Position numbers and translations under genes: made by a program. A stretch of DNA of 64,000 nucleotides. It comes from Isoetes taiwanensis (taxonomy: Eukaryota; Streptophyta; Lycopodiopsida; Isoetales; Isoetaceae). The notes below the pieces were generated by a model. It did not search any database, was not told where the DNA came from, and was given only the letters and a program-made list of their open reading frames with translations. How positions within the stretch are numbered: position 1 is the first letter of the stretch; each line of letters opens with the position of its first letter. This document shows, in pieces, positions 11,936 to 22,310 of this stretch. The DNA is taken from NCBI GenBank assembly GCA_021234155.1, contig JAJEKV010000066.1, positions 188,001 through 252,000 of the forward strand, read 5' to 3'.

Positions 11936-12790
11936 GACGAAATGGATGCACAACGTCTTCCTCCCCGGGCTCTGTTATTGGCACAAGGGCCGCAACGTCT
12001 GAAGAGAGTATGGCAAGAGCATTGTAGGGGATGGTTCGCAAGATGGCCCATAAACTATCAACACATTATGGATATGTCGGAGATCGCGAGCAGAGGGCGC
12101 ATTTGAATCGCCGCTTTCACTCGCCTCTCTGGGATGCACCCACTCTTGCAAAGCCCAAAACAGAGCACTATCACACACAGGTCAATCCGTCGTTTGAACA
12201 CGGCCCCCACTAGTATTTGAAGGCACACATCTCCACCAAGAAACGAAGAGCTATAGCTGCAATAAGGACAGGGTCCCACCATCTCAGAATTGAGACAAGG
12301 CCGGGTAATGGATGGAGGGCAGGAATCCCCAAGATGAGAGATTATGCCAGCCGTGCCACATGCGCGATAGTAGAAGATGAACACCATGCTCTACAGAATG
12401 CCCAAAGATATGCACACATCCGGAAGCGGATCATGCCCGATCTCGATGCTCGAGATAGCAATTCATCAACTGCCGGCTTCGGCTTAATGGTGGCACGCCT
12501 TAAGTCCTACATTCTCCCGCAAGTCTCCACCGGCCGTGGAGTCCCTCACAGCACAGGGAATTTGAGCGCCCAAATAGGGCCTCTCGACGCCTACTACAAG
12601 GGTTTTTCCTTCCACATGGGGGGTTTTTTCATCCCGGTGGTAGAGACACATTGTACAGGGTTTCTATGGTTTTCTTTTGTGTTTGGAAACTTTCCGCTAT
12701 ATTGTAAAACCGTCTCATAGGCCAGTTGGCCTCCGTGGACGTTAAAATATACCTCCTTCCTTCCTTCCTTCCTTCCTTCCTTCCTTCCTT
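11936..12790 (+). mobile_element. LINE 3' fragment with (CCTT)n tail nested in the Ty3/gypsy relic
   Basis: This block splits the Ty3/gypsy frame between the RT motif QCFL and the following FIKNYSKIV motif. A frame at 12217-12720 includes RRAIAAIRTGSHHLRIETRP and VEDEHHAL, which resembles the C-terminal end of plant and animal LINE ORF2 proteins after the RT, where a Cys/His motif usually follows; here the cysteines are mostly lost. The 3' end reads gtctcataggcc, tggacgttaaaatata, then an array of CCTT units to about 12790. A short direct repeat (cttga) flanks it at about 11931 and 12789, a plausible target-site duplication. The 5' part of the LINE is missing, as is usual for LINE copies. Confidence 0.65.
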
Positions 12791-13022
12791 GAGATTTACA
12801 AATTCCTATCATAAATTCATCAAGAATTATTCAAAGATTGTGTTGTCTCTCACACCCTTACATAGAAGAATCAATCGTTTGCATGTACTTTAGAAGCAGA
12901 GGTCTTTGGTAGTTTAAAGAAAGCCTTTACATCTGCCCCCATTTTGCTGCATGTTGATCCAGCCAAGCCTTTCATTGTGGAAGCTGATGTATCTCGGGGG
13001 AATGCATGTCGCAGACCAAGGA
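12790..13022 (+). pseudogene. Ty3/gypsy relic, RT/RNase H junction (continuation)
   Basis: After the nested LINE fragment the gypsy frame resumes with FIKNYSKIV, then FGSLKKAFTSAPILLHVDPAKPFIVEADVS in the frame covering 12896-13000. This is the tether and start of the RNase H domain of Ty3/gypsy elements. It breaks off at the foldback element near 13026; no integrase or 3' LTR was found. It is the downstream remainder of the relic at 9640-11935. Confidence 0.8.
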
Positions 13023-13025
13023 TGA

Positions 13026-13130
13026 TGAGGAGGATAACCCCTCCCTTGAGTGGGTTATGCAAAATAACCCACTCGGCCCGTTAGGCCGAGTGGGTTATTT
13101 TGCATAGCCCACGAAAGGGAGGGGTAACCT
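13026..13130. mobile_element. Foldback element, about 100 bp
   Basis: Inverted arms (ataacccctcccttgagtgg, gttattttgcat) pair around a centre at about 13079 (ggcccgttaggcc). A matching but altered copy lies inverted at about 15700-15770 in the other arm of the large palindrome, where only one half of the hairpin is kept. The element truncates the Ty3/gypsy relic. No coding capacity. Confidence 0.65.
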
Positions 13131-13846
13131 CCTTAACCACACAGCCCGAGCGAGTTCTCTAATCCAACCACAAAGTTTCAAGCCGTTTATGCGTTTCAAG
13201 GCCCACCATGATACTCCAGCTCTCGTATGCGTACTTACAAGCCCTCAATCTAATACCTTTATTTTTTTCTCTGTTATCTTCTTCTTATCCTCTCATGGCG
13301 TGAAATGTGCGCCTTACGGTAATTTATTCTTCCTTAACCACGAATCCAAGCAGACTTCTTGTTTCTTCATTTTTCTCTGCTTCAAGTATGATTTTGAGGG
13401 CGAAGAGGCTATGGGCGATCAAGTGGGAAAATTGTCTTGGCTTCGAATGATGCCTGGATTTGATGCAAGAACAGAGTGAAACTTGGGATCACATTGCAAG
13501 AAGAGGGAAAATCACCTTGGCTTCCTAATGATGCCGATTTGATGCAAGAACGTGAGTGAACTCTTTGGATTTGTTGCAAGAAGAGGGTAGAAGTCGCAAG
13601 AACGGGTAGAGCTGCCGGGTTTGATGCAAGAACAAAGTGGAGCCGGATTTGATGTTTTAATGCTTTAGATAGTGAGTTTCAACGAAAAACCCGATGGATT
13701 TAGCGGTGATTTAGCGTGTTAGATCTTTGAGTTTTGCCGCAGCGGTGATACGAGCATACATTACCAATAATCTTTTCCGCGAAGAAGAATATTCGAAAGG
13801 TTATTTTAATAATCCATGGAATATTCTATAAAAACGAATATTCGAG

Positions 13847-13950
13847 AGATTATCAGATATAACCCCATCAGGATCTAACGGCTGGGAACGGTTCGAGAGA
13901 TTATCAGATATAACCCCATCAGGATCTAACGGCTGGGAACGGTTGGATTC
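13847..13950. repeat. Tandem duplication, about 50-bp unit, two copies
   Basis: The block starting ttcgagagattatcagatat and ending ggctgggaacgg occurs twice head to tail. The right arm of the palindrome also has two copies (about 14860-14960, inverted), so this duplication predates the inverted copy. Confidence 0.8.
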
Positions 13951-14055
13951 AGATAACTCGCGAGGGCCTGTGGTTAAGGGAACTTCATCATGTCACCTTT
14001 CATTCATTAAAATGGGGATTCTGACTGAACTCAAACTTGCAACAAAACCAATAAC

Positions 14056-14330
14056 TCCACATGAAATGCATGGCTGCATTTGCTAAGAACCTAATCTGCT
14101 CCTCTTCTTCAAACTCTCCAAGACATACAGAGCATTCAGGAGATTTAATTTTGCTCTCACCTTTTTAAATGTATCCACCTTTAATTTGGTCAATCGTACT
14201 GCGGATAGCCCTCGAAATACTGGAGTGTATCCATCGCCAAATCAAGGATTCAAGAAGGGGTCTTGTAGGTTTGGGAGCGCCGCATCCTCGAAAAAGGCCA
14301 GCATGATGCCAAGAACTTGCTAATGATCCG
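14056..14330 (-). pseudogene. RING-H2 (ATL-like) gene fragment, left-arm copy
   Basis: This is the mirror copy of the fragment at 14440-14750. The same peptide pieces can be read on the minus strand (CSVCLEC-type region near 14110-14150), but deletions near 14175-14215 remove part of the segment before the RING. It is non-functional and was copied together with its mobile-element surroundings. Confidence 0.6.
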
Positions 14331-14370
14331 GTATAAGGAAGGCTAGAACTGAAGACTAATGATCTGGTAT

Positions 14371-14430
14371 AAGGAAGGCCGCTATAAGGAAGGCCGCTAT
14401 AAGGAAGGCCGCTATAAGGAAGGCCGCTAC
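14371..14430 (+). repeat. 15-bp tandem repeat (x4) at the palindrome centre
   Basis: Four copies of aaggaaggccgctat occupy the spacer of the palindrome; the last ends in c instead of t. The same unit reappears just outside the right end of the palindrome (about 16729-16752: aaggaagtccgctataagg), followed there by ggctagaac, as also seen at 14336-14349. The right arm is thus bracketed by direct copies of this motif. Confidence 0.8.
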
Positions 14431-14439
14431 CGGATCATT

Positions 14440-14750
14440 AGTCTTCAGTTCTAGCCTTCCTTATACCGGATCATTAGCAATTCTTGGCATCATGCTGGCC
14501 TTTTTCGAGGATGCGGCGCTCCCAAACCTACAAGACCCCTTCTTGAATCCTTGATTTGGCGATGGATACACTCCAGTATTTCGAGGACTGTCACAGAGTC
14601 TGATTGACCAAATTCTGGTGGATACATTTAAAAAAGGTGAGAGCAAAATTAAATCTCCTGAATGCTCTGTATGTCTTGGAGAGTTTGAAGAAGAGGAGCA
14701 GATTAGGTTCTTAGCAAATGCAGCCATGCATTTCATGTGGAGTTATTGGT
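14440..14750 (+). pseudogene. RING-H2 (ATL-like E3 ligase) gene fragment, right-arm copy
   Basis: The plus frame reads GLSQSLIDQI, then FKKGESKIKSPECSVCLGEF, then EEEEQIRFL. C-x2-C within ECSVCLGEF is the first zinc-ligand pair of a RING-H2 domain, and the flanking residues follow the ATL family of plant ubiquitin ligases. One frame over, KCSHAFHV (14715-14738) gives the next Cys and the two His ligands, so a one-base shift separates the halves. The last ligands are absent; the sequence ends in unrelated repeat. ATL proteins normally have an N-terminal membrane helix, which is not seen. This looks like a piece of a host gene captured by a mobile element. It cannot make a working ligase. Confidence 0.7.
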
Positions 14751-16765
14751 TTTGTTGCAAGTTTGAGTTCAGTCAGAATCCCCATTTTAATGAATGAAAG
14801 GTGACATGATGAAGTTCCCTTAACCCAAAAGGGCCCTCGCGAGTTATCCGAATCCAAACCGCTCCTTCCCAAGTTAGATCCCGATGGGTTATATCCGATA
14901 ATCTCGAACCGCTCCTCACCAAGTTAGATCCCGATAGGGTTATATCGATAATCTCTAATATTCGTTTTATAGAATATTCCATGGATTATTAAAATAACCT
15001 TTCAATATTCTTCCGCGAAAAAGATTCGACCGTTTGTATGCTCAGATCACTGCTGGCGGTAAAAAATCGAAAGATCTAACTCAAGTAAATCGCTAAATCC
15101 ATCGTTCTAAGTATGGAAACTCACTATCTAAAGCATTAAAACATCAAATCCCGGCCTTCCACCTTGTTCTTGCATCAAAATCCGGCAAGTTACCCTGCTC
15201 ATTGCAGCTTTTGTACCCTCTTCTTGCAACAAATCCAAAGAAGTTTCACTCGTTTGCATCAAATCCTGCATCATTCCTAAGCCAAGGTGATTTTCCTCTT
15301 CTTGCAAATGGATCCTAAGGAGAGCCCAAAGTTTTGCATCAAATCCGGTGATCATTCCAAAATCAAGACAATTTTCCCACTTTGATTGTCATTATAGCCT
15401 TCTTCTCCTCAAAATCATACTTGAAAAAATTGTCCGAAAAATGAAGAAACAAGAAGTCTCTCGAAAAAATTCCGTGGGTTAAGGAAGAATAAATTAGTAA
15501 GGGCGCACATTTCCCGCGCCGCAGGATAAGAAGAAGATAACAGAGAAAAAAGGCGTGGGTATTAGATTTTATGGAAGGAGGTAAGTACCGCCTCCAAGAA
15601 TTTGTATCCTTTGGTGGACGCCTTGGAAACGCATAAACGGCTTGAAACTTTGTGGTTGGATCGGAGAACTCGCCGGGCTCGTAGTTGATGGAATACTTTC
15701 AATAAACCCACTGCCTTAACGGGCCGAGTGGGTTATTTTGCATAACCCACTCAAGGGAGGGGTTATCCTCCTCATCATCCTTGGTCCGTGACATGCATTC
15801 CCCGAGATACAATTCCACAATGAAAGGCTTTGGCCGGATCAACATGCAAATAAAATGGGGGCGATGTAAAGGCTTTCTTTAAACTACCAAAGACCTTGGG
15901 CTTCTAAAGTACATGCAAAATGGGATTGATTCTTCTATGTAAGGGTGGAGAGACAACACAATCTTTGAATAATTTTGATGAATTTATGATAGGAATTTGT
16001 AAATCCAAGGAAGGAAGGAAGGAAGGAAGGAAGGAAGGAGGTATATTTAACGTCTTAACTGAGGCCAACCCTTTCTATGAGACGGTTTTACAATATAGCG
16101 GAAAGTTTCCAAACACAAAAGAAAACCATAGAAACCCCTCAGATAATGTGTCTCTACCACCGGATGAAAAAACCCCCATGTGGAAGGAAAACCCTTGTAG
16201 GCGGCCGAGAGGCCCTATTTGGGCCAAAATTTCTTTTGTCGAGGGACTCCCCCGGTAGGTGGAGACTTTGCGTATCGTAGGACGCCTTAAGACGTGCACC
16301 ATCATATGGCCGCCAGTTGATGAATTGCTATCTCGCAAAAGCATCCAGAGATCGGCATGATCTCTATTGGATGTGTGCATATCATCCGGCATTCCCCGGG
16401 AGCATGGTGTTCATCTTCTACTATCCGCATGTGATTACCGCATAATCTCTCATCCGGGGATTCCAAAATCGCCTCCATCCCGCACTTTTTCAGATTGGGC
16501 CTCAATTCTCTTCAGATGGTTCTACCCCCGCCCTTATTGCAGCTATAGCTCTTCGCTTCTTGGTGGAGATGTGTGCCTTCAAATACTAGTGGGGGCCGTG
16601 GTTCAAACGCATTGATTGACCTGTGTGATAGTGCTCGCTTTTGGGCTTTGCAAGAGTGGGTGCATCCCAAAGTATCCTGCGTGAAAGCGCCATTCAAATG
16701 TGTAGCCCTCGCCATGCGATCTCCGGTAAGGAAGTCCGCTATAAGGAAGGCTAGAACCGACTAAT

Positions 16766-17164
16766 GCCTTTTGTGATCTCGAATCTGATTGATTTTGATG
16801 CAGTATCTCAAACTTGTAAATGGGAAGCTGGTATCGCAAAATATTTCAAAATGTTTCTGATCTCAACAACTGCGGCTTGTAAATTCGGAGCAAAATATCT
16901 TTGAATCAGCTTGTGAATCGGCATGGAAATCGGCAGTAGAAGCTGGTCCTTCAAAATCCTGTAGTCGGTCTTCAAAATCTACCGATCTTGGCCCTTCTCT
17001 AGCTTCAAGAAGAATGCCCTGAAAAAGAAAAAATGCAACAGAAATAGAATTGCATATGAAAAGAGGAAAGGATTAATCTTAGCCGTAGACATTAATTTTA
17101 GGTTCATTATGAATGGCTGTTTATCGTAGATAAAAAAATATCATAAACTAATAATAGATTTGGG
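16766..17164. other. No recognisable gene
   Basis: This AT-rich stretch follows the palindrome. Short phrases such as cttgtaaat and ggcagtagaagctgg repeat loosely around 16815-16960. No open frame, RNA gene or element end can be supported. Confidence 0.4.
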
Positions 17165-17355
17165 GGACTCTATGGAAACCTCCCCTGAGTTAGCAATATT
17201 AGAAACATCCCAAGGTTAGTCTCTCTGGAAACCTCCCCAAGTTAGCAAAACTAGAAACCTCCCCAAGTTAGCAATATTGGAAACATCCCCAGGTTAGTCT
17301 CTCTGGAAACCTCCCCCAAGTTAGCAAAACTGGAAACCTCAACCTCCCCAATTTG
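17165..17355. repeat. Tandem array, unit about 28 bp
   Basis: About six degenerate units of the form ggaaacctccccaagttagc, alternating with aatatt, aaaact or tctctct connectors, fill this interval. The composition is CT-rich on one strand. No function is apparent. Confidence 0.8.
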
Positions 17356-17374
17356 AGTGTGTTTTTACATTTAC

Positions 17375-17534
17375 AAGATAAAAAGATATGGGAATCGGTA
17401 GTTGCTCATATTCCATTGTATGCAAGACCTAAAAAGATATAGGGATCGGTAGTTGCTCATATTCCATTGTATGCAAGACCTAAAAAGATATAGGGATCGG
17501 TAGTTGCTCATATTCCATTGTATGCAAGACCCAT
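17375..17534. repeat. 51-bp tandem repeat, three copies
   Basis: Three nearly identical units (aaaaagatatagggatcggt, then agttgctcatattccattgt, then atgcaagacc) lie head to tail. The period is a multiple of three, so the minus strand reads as a 17-residue peptide repeat, but there is no start or gene context for it. Confidence 0.9.
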
Positions 17535-17676
17535 GGTGGGCAGCTTTACAGTAACACACACCTTTTTAGTAGGTCGCTTTGGTTCGACATGTTACAGATT
17601 GCTTTGATAGTAATGCGGGGGAGCAATTATCCGCAAAGTGGAATATTCAACTAGAAACACAAGAAGTTAAACGGAT

Positions 17677-18162
17677 ATGGAAAAATACTGGAAGAATGCT
17701 CTTCCTCCACAAGTGAAAACTCTATTGTGGCAGATAGTTCATAGAGCCCCAAGGGTGAATCATTTTGTGAGTAAGTTTGAATCAGATGTGCAACCTGATT
17801 GTCATTTGTGTCACACTGCAGAGGAGACAATTGAACATTGTTTTATGCATTGTCCGGATATTCAGCCTGCAGGAAGCGAGTTATGGAAAATTCTTTTGTG
17901 TACCATATCAATTAGAGACATTATATTAGGACTCTACCCAGTAGAGTGGAACGCATTGAAAAAGCAAGCAGTTCATATCTATAAGGCGTGGTTACTATGG
18001 GTTTTATGGAAAAGGAGGAGATTAATGGTTTTCTCTCAACAATTTGTTCACCCATTTGAGATCTTGGACACATTAAGATCAAAGCTTGGGAAGCAAATAG
18101 CAGCAATGGAGGATCAAGACCTAGGCCACCAATTATGGAATACTTTCTTTGTGCAACCTTGA
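17677..18162 (+). pseudogene. LINE ORF2 C-terminus with zf-RVT domain
   Basis: The frame encodes about 160 residues beginning MEKYWKNALPPQVKTLLWQI and containing DCHLCHTAEETIEHCFMHCP. This is the reverse-transcriptase zinc-binding domain (zf-RVT), C-x2-C ... H-x4-C, found after the RT in plant LINEs. A stop (taa at 17670-17672) lies just upstream and no RT domain precedes it, so the copy is 5'-truncated. Its 3' end is probably the A-rich run at about 18287-18298, after aataaaag at 18270. It lies head-on to the 3' end of the kinesin gene, about 140 bases away. Confidence 0.85.
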
Positions 18163-18438
18163 AATAGTAGGAAGTAGATATGCTACGTGGTTACTCCAGC
18201 ACTGTCATGTTGAGATGTAAGTGTTTTACATGACGTAGCGATTCAATGTAACTTATATTTTTTGGATGGAATAAAAGTACATCCTTCAACAAAAAAAACA
18301 TTCCAAATATAAAACACTTAAAGGTTGCATGCTTACCTATAAGATGAATTTGATTATTCATTACAAATGTTGGGAGCAAGATACAGTACAGATACACTGT
18401 ACAGATGATAACATACAATCAGTGGAGGCGCCTAAATT

Positions 18439-21400
18439 CTACTCCCTTCGACCAGTTATATTATCTTTCAGTGATGTAACAAGGCAATTCAGAGTGTGAA
18501 GTTCTTCGTTCACTTTGCATATGAGCTTCTTCTTTGATTCGTCATTAACTGTGAGTATGCTTTCTATCCTGTTGGCTTTACTTGCATATCGTAGTGTGCT
18601 TATGCTCTCATGGAAGTCCTGTACAAGTTCCAGCATATATTAGACCTTACCCAACAACTGTCAAAATGTACAGAGTCGTTACCTGCTCAGCAGGCGAGAT
18701 GCTTGCCACTAGAAAAGTCTTGCTATTACCACCAAGAGAGTCTTTTAACAGCCAGGTCAATGCGGAATTCCGGTAGGAAACAAAGTTCCTTTTTGAAAGA
18801 CTTAAAATAACCTAGAAGGGCCCACAGATATGGTGAGTAGTTCCGCCTTTTCCTTATATTTAACCAAAGGTCTACCTCATTTAGTAAAGTGAGAGATCTA
18901 TTGATGTGCCTTGACTCATCCCGTCTATCAGCAGGTATAGTTTGCAATTTCTCGCTGCCTATTATGCAAAAAGGAATGAATAAGTTCCTATCTCATGTCC
19001 CAAAATCATAACTTCAATCAGCATTTTCAGATTGTTTTAAACATGTCTCTCTTCAAATTTCTACACCATGTAATGCTATTGCACCTTCTGTTACGCTTAC
19101 CTGCCAAATCAACAAGGTTGATATGCGTGATTGAATTGCCAGACATTGTGCGCTGGAATAAGACAAATCGGCTTTATCAACGACTTCCAGATATAAAAAT
19201 ATCCTGCAAACCAAATTTACTTTTGCATTGTAGGAACACTCACTCTGATAATTTTTATGGTAAAAAGTGTATGACTACGGCTGGCATTTTTGTAGACATC
19301 AGTATATACTGTTGTGCGCTTTGCAGCTCCTTTCTTCATCAACTTTTCCAAATCAAACCATGTTGAAACCTCCTTCCACAGTAACCCTTCAACATATGGT
19401 CCTTTGGTAGGATGCTCCCTTACTTTCAAAAATTCCATTTTATCTCTGTGACTATTCCCAAAATAAAGTGATGAGAACTGACGATGTTGGGCAAAAGAAT
19501 GCCTGTATTTTTCATTAGTATCTCTAATGTCGCTTGTATTTGCTCCATGGTCAGTGAGACTGAGAACTGATGCACCTTCAATTTTACAACTCTCATTATC
19601 TTCATAGTCACGCATCATTTCCTTTGATAAATTTTCTTCCTTGCAGTTGTTACTGGCGGCAAGCAGATCTCGAACTTTTTCCTGATATATTTCAAGGTAG
19701 CTCACCTGCACACATAAACATACTGAAAATTGGTCTATAGTTTTATAATGCATGTGCACCGTAAAATTCCTGTACGGCGTGAATGTATATACACACCTCA
19801 ATTTTGCAAATGCCATGTTCATGTTCCTCTTCTAATCGTTGCATCAGCTGTTTTGCAAGCCTGGGCACCTGAAATTATGCTATATTTAACATAGAACTAT
19901 ACAAAGAGCCTCTGCATTCGTTAATAAAAGTGAAGTTTGGATCTTACAAGTCCTCTTCCTTCTTGCGTTCCATCACCTGTCATTGTGTATGTTTTTCCAG
20001 ATCCCATTTGCCCATATGCTATTATCTGCATTCAACAACTTCCACGAATAAATAAATAGAAACCTAGGAAGACTTAGAGGTCAAGCAGTGAGGTAGTACT
20101 GTGGTATTGAAGCCATCTAATGCATTTTCTATGGCCGGTTTGCCTACAGTTTCAAAAATGTGCCGCTGTGACTCTTCCCGCTTGTCCTTCTTATTGATTT
20201 GTAAGAAACTGTCATCTTGCACATAATCCAGGTTGAATTGAAGAGGATCACCCTTTCCTCTATAGACATGCTCTTTTGCTACTATTGTGTTTCCATCAAG
20301 ACATAACAACTGTGCTGTTGTATACATCAGTGAACTGATATAGTCAAAATAAAGGTTAGCAAATATCCTTTACCTGTCTCAATGGACATACTTTCTCATG
20401 CTCATGAAACGGTCTCATACGCACAAAAACTTTCACCTACAACCATTAGTGAAAAAGAATCAGAACTTTGCAGACTCTAGCGTGCTGTATCTAATTAATA
20501 TGCATGTCTACCCTTTGTCTCTGAAATGATGAAACAGAGCAGCTGCTTTTTGTCGATGAGGGGTCGCCACTATTTGATGATGTGCCCCAAGACCATGGCC
20601 CAGAATTTGGCGTCCTCGATCCTGATGAGCTGGACTTAGCAACATCCGAGGATGGCGGCCCAGGCATTTCCAACATTTTGTTTTGCACATCCTGATCTGA
20701 ATCTATTTTTACTGATTCTAGCACCTGTAGAAGTTTCTGATTATTAAGCCGATGTCTGTCTGGATTACCTCTAAACATGAGTAGGCAGGTAGAAAATCGC
20801 TCACTGAATGCTGTAATTGTGATGCTGGTGCTGGACAACCTCCATGTTCTGTGGCCATGGACCTTTGGTTCACGATACTGGTATTCTGTGTCATATTTGT
20901 TTCATGTTTACTGTCATTTTTCTTGAACTCCAAAATCTGCAGGAATAGCATAATAGGATTAACGAGGCTCATTATTATGTGTAGTGGCCTCAAAGTTAAC
21001 CTTAAATCCTTGATCAGGAAAGGTCCGTAGCTGAGCCACCATCCTTCGGTAGTGTTGAAAATGGTACTCAACCCTTGTAACGTGCAAGCTCAGTAACTCA
21101 GGTTTTGGATTTCATCTTTTTGACATGGCTGTTTGTCCTTAATCCTACAATAAACCTGCTGAATCTTTAATGGAGTTATGAATCTACTTTGTGCATGTAG
21201 TGCAAAAAATGTACTGACTCATCCTTCAAATGATGGAGCAAAGTTGAAGTCTAGACAAGATAATAACACTTAAAAGACAAATAGAATTCAAAACTGAAGA
21301 GGTTGAAAAGTAGAGGATTTGAACCCCATATACAAAATTCCACTGATCGCAAGGTATGACAAGAACTGGCTTATTTTGAATTTGCACTATTTAAATTTGT

Positions 21401-21822
21401 CAAATCTAGTTCTGAATTTGCAATACTATAAAGTTGTCAAGTTCTCAAACTGAGATTAAGACTATTCAGAAAAAACATTAAGACATTCACCTTCATATCA
21501 GCACATACTCTCAGAGCTTGAACATACATGTGCTTCATAACCAGACGGACAGCTTCATCTCATTATGACCGTTAACCCAGTTGGAAGGAGACAAAACAAG
21601 AAGTACGAACCTTTGTTCTGCAAAGTAATCTCAGGGCATGCAGGACCTAACAACAAAATTTCACAAATTGCTTCACAACATCATATAATATTCGTTTTGG
21701 CAGCAATCGTCTGAACCCATACCTGGAGGTGCATCAGCGATATAATACAAGCTTTGCAGTGGCGTTAGCGGCGCCGCCGGCCACAGTTCCGGTTCTTTTG
21801 TTGCCAAACTCCATCCACTCAT
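18439..21822 (-). CDS. Kinesin with kinesin-3-like motor, 13 exons, 625 codons
   Basis: Kinesins move along microtubules using ATP. Exons 5' to 3': 21822-21723, 21558-21491, 20936-20769, 20724-20512, 20436-20374, 20309-20100, 20025-19948, 19868-19797, 19705-19244, 19152-19101, 18958-18876, 18811-18683, 18618-18439. All are GT/AG and phases agree to the stop at 18439. The motor starts at VKVFVRMRP (residue 184). ATP-site motifs are GQMGSGKT (279-286), NASRSHT (switch I, about 464) and LVDLAGSEK (switch II, about 491). [11 protein letters not shown] and [20 protein letters not shown] follow. [16 protein letters not shown] (417) is typical of kinesin-3. Odd points: an N-terminal extension of 183 residues rich in Ser/Pro/Gly, a 77-residue insert (340-416) just before LKVREHP, Ala in place of the first Ser of SSRSH, and only about 50 residues after the motor. 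Kinesin-3 proteins are usually far longer with an FHA domain, so this is a divergent or short form. Start choice rests on phase and codon-like composition of exon 1. Confidence 0.88.
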
Positions 21823-21939
21823 AAGCTGCCACGACAACAAACTGCCGCGTATTCCTTTGCCACGAAATCGGAGCCACGTTTGGGCCAAAATTCTTGTGCT
21901 AGCATGTTAGGCCTATGTATTTATTATACAAAGAACGTC

Positions 21940-22025
21940 TTCTTACAAGAATGTTTGTATACTACAAGAATATCTTCTTACTTACAAGAATGTTTGTATA
22001 CTACAAGAATGTCTTCTTACTTACA
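21940..22025. repeat. Short tandem repeat, unit about 38 bp
   Basis: acaagaatgtttgtatacta and acaagaatatcttcttactt alternate twice. The array lies just upstream of the kinesin start codon, so it may overlap that gene's promoter or 5' UTR. Confidence 0.75.
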
Positions 22026-22310
22026 TTCGTGGGGTGGTGGGGTGGAAAATATATGCGGTGGAAAACATGCCGACAACGCAGTTAGGTGGAGGCATGTTTG
22101 ACACCCAAGTAAGAAGGAAAAATATGTGAGGTGGAAAACATGCTGCTCAGCAGTTAGGCGGAGGCATCTTTCAAATAAGACGACATTTTTGTACCGTGGA
22201 AGACATGTATGTGTAAGTCTGGAAGTAAACTGCAGCAAAATCAAGAGAATATAAGGTAAAACGTCCGAAAGCATGGTAATCAAGAGAATATAAGATAAAA
22301 ACATTAGAAT
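22026..22310. repeat. Degenerate repeats upstream of the kinesin gene
   Basis: The phrase ggtggaaaacatg followed by cagttaggyggaggcat occurs twice (about 22060-22100 and 22130-22170). The phrase tggtaatcaagagaatataag occurs twice (about 22240 and 22275). No gene is seen here. Confidence 0.6.

Larger units (their letters stand above)
12079..16725. repeat. Large imperfect palindrome (inverted duplication), 4.65 kb
   Basis: The sequence 12079-14370 recurs as its reverse complement in 14431-16725. Anchors include cggagatcgcg (12078) against cgatctccg (16717), the CCTT array (about 12752-12790) against GGAAGGAA (about 16010-16038), and the RING fragment (14056-14330 against 14440-14750). The arms carry the same nested order: LINE end, gypsy RNase H, foldback, RING fragment. 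They differ by very many one- to three-base indels and few larger changes. The spacer is four copies of a 15-bp unit. The copied segment already contained the nested insertions, so the inverted copy formed last, in a cell or in a read. Confidence 0.85.

Noticed and set aside
12217-12720. 167-codon open frame as a host gene
   Set aside because: Its peptide resembles the C-terminal part of LINE ORF2, it sits inside a retroelement and ends in a CCTT tail.
17375-17534. CRISPR-like regular repeat
   Set aside because: Units are directly adjacent with no spacers, and the genome is a plant nuclear one.
17371-17559. Minus-strand frame with 17-residue peptide repeats
   Set aside because: Product of the 51-bp tandem array, with no flanking gene structure.
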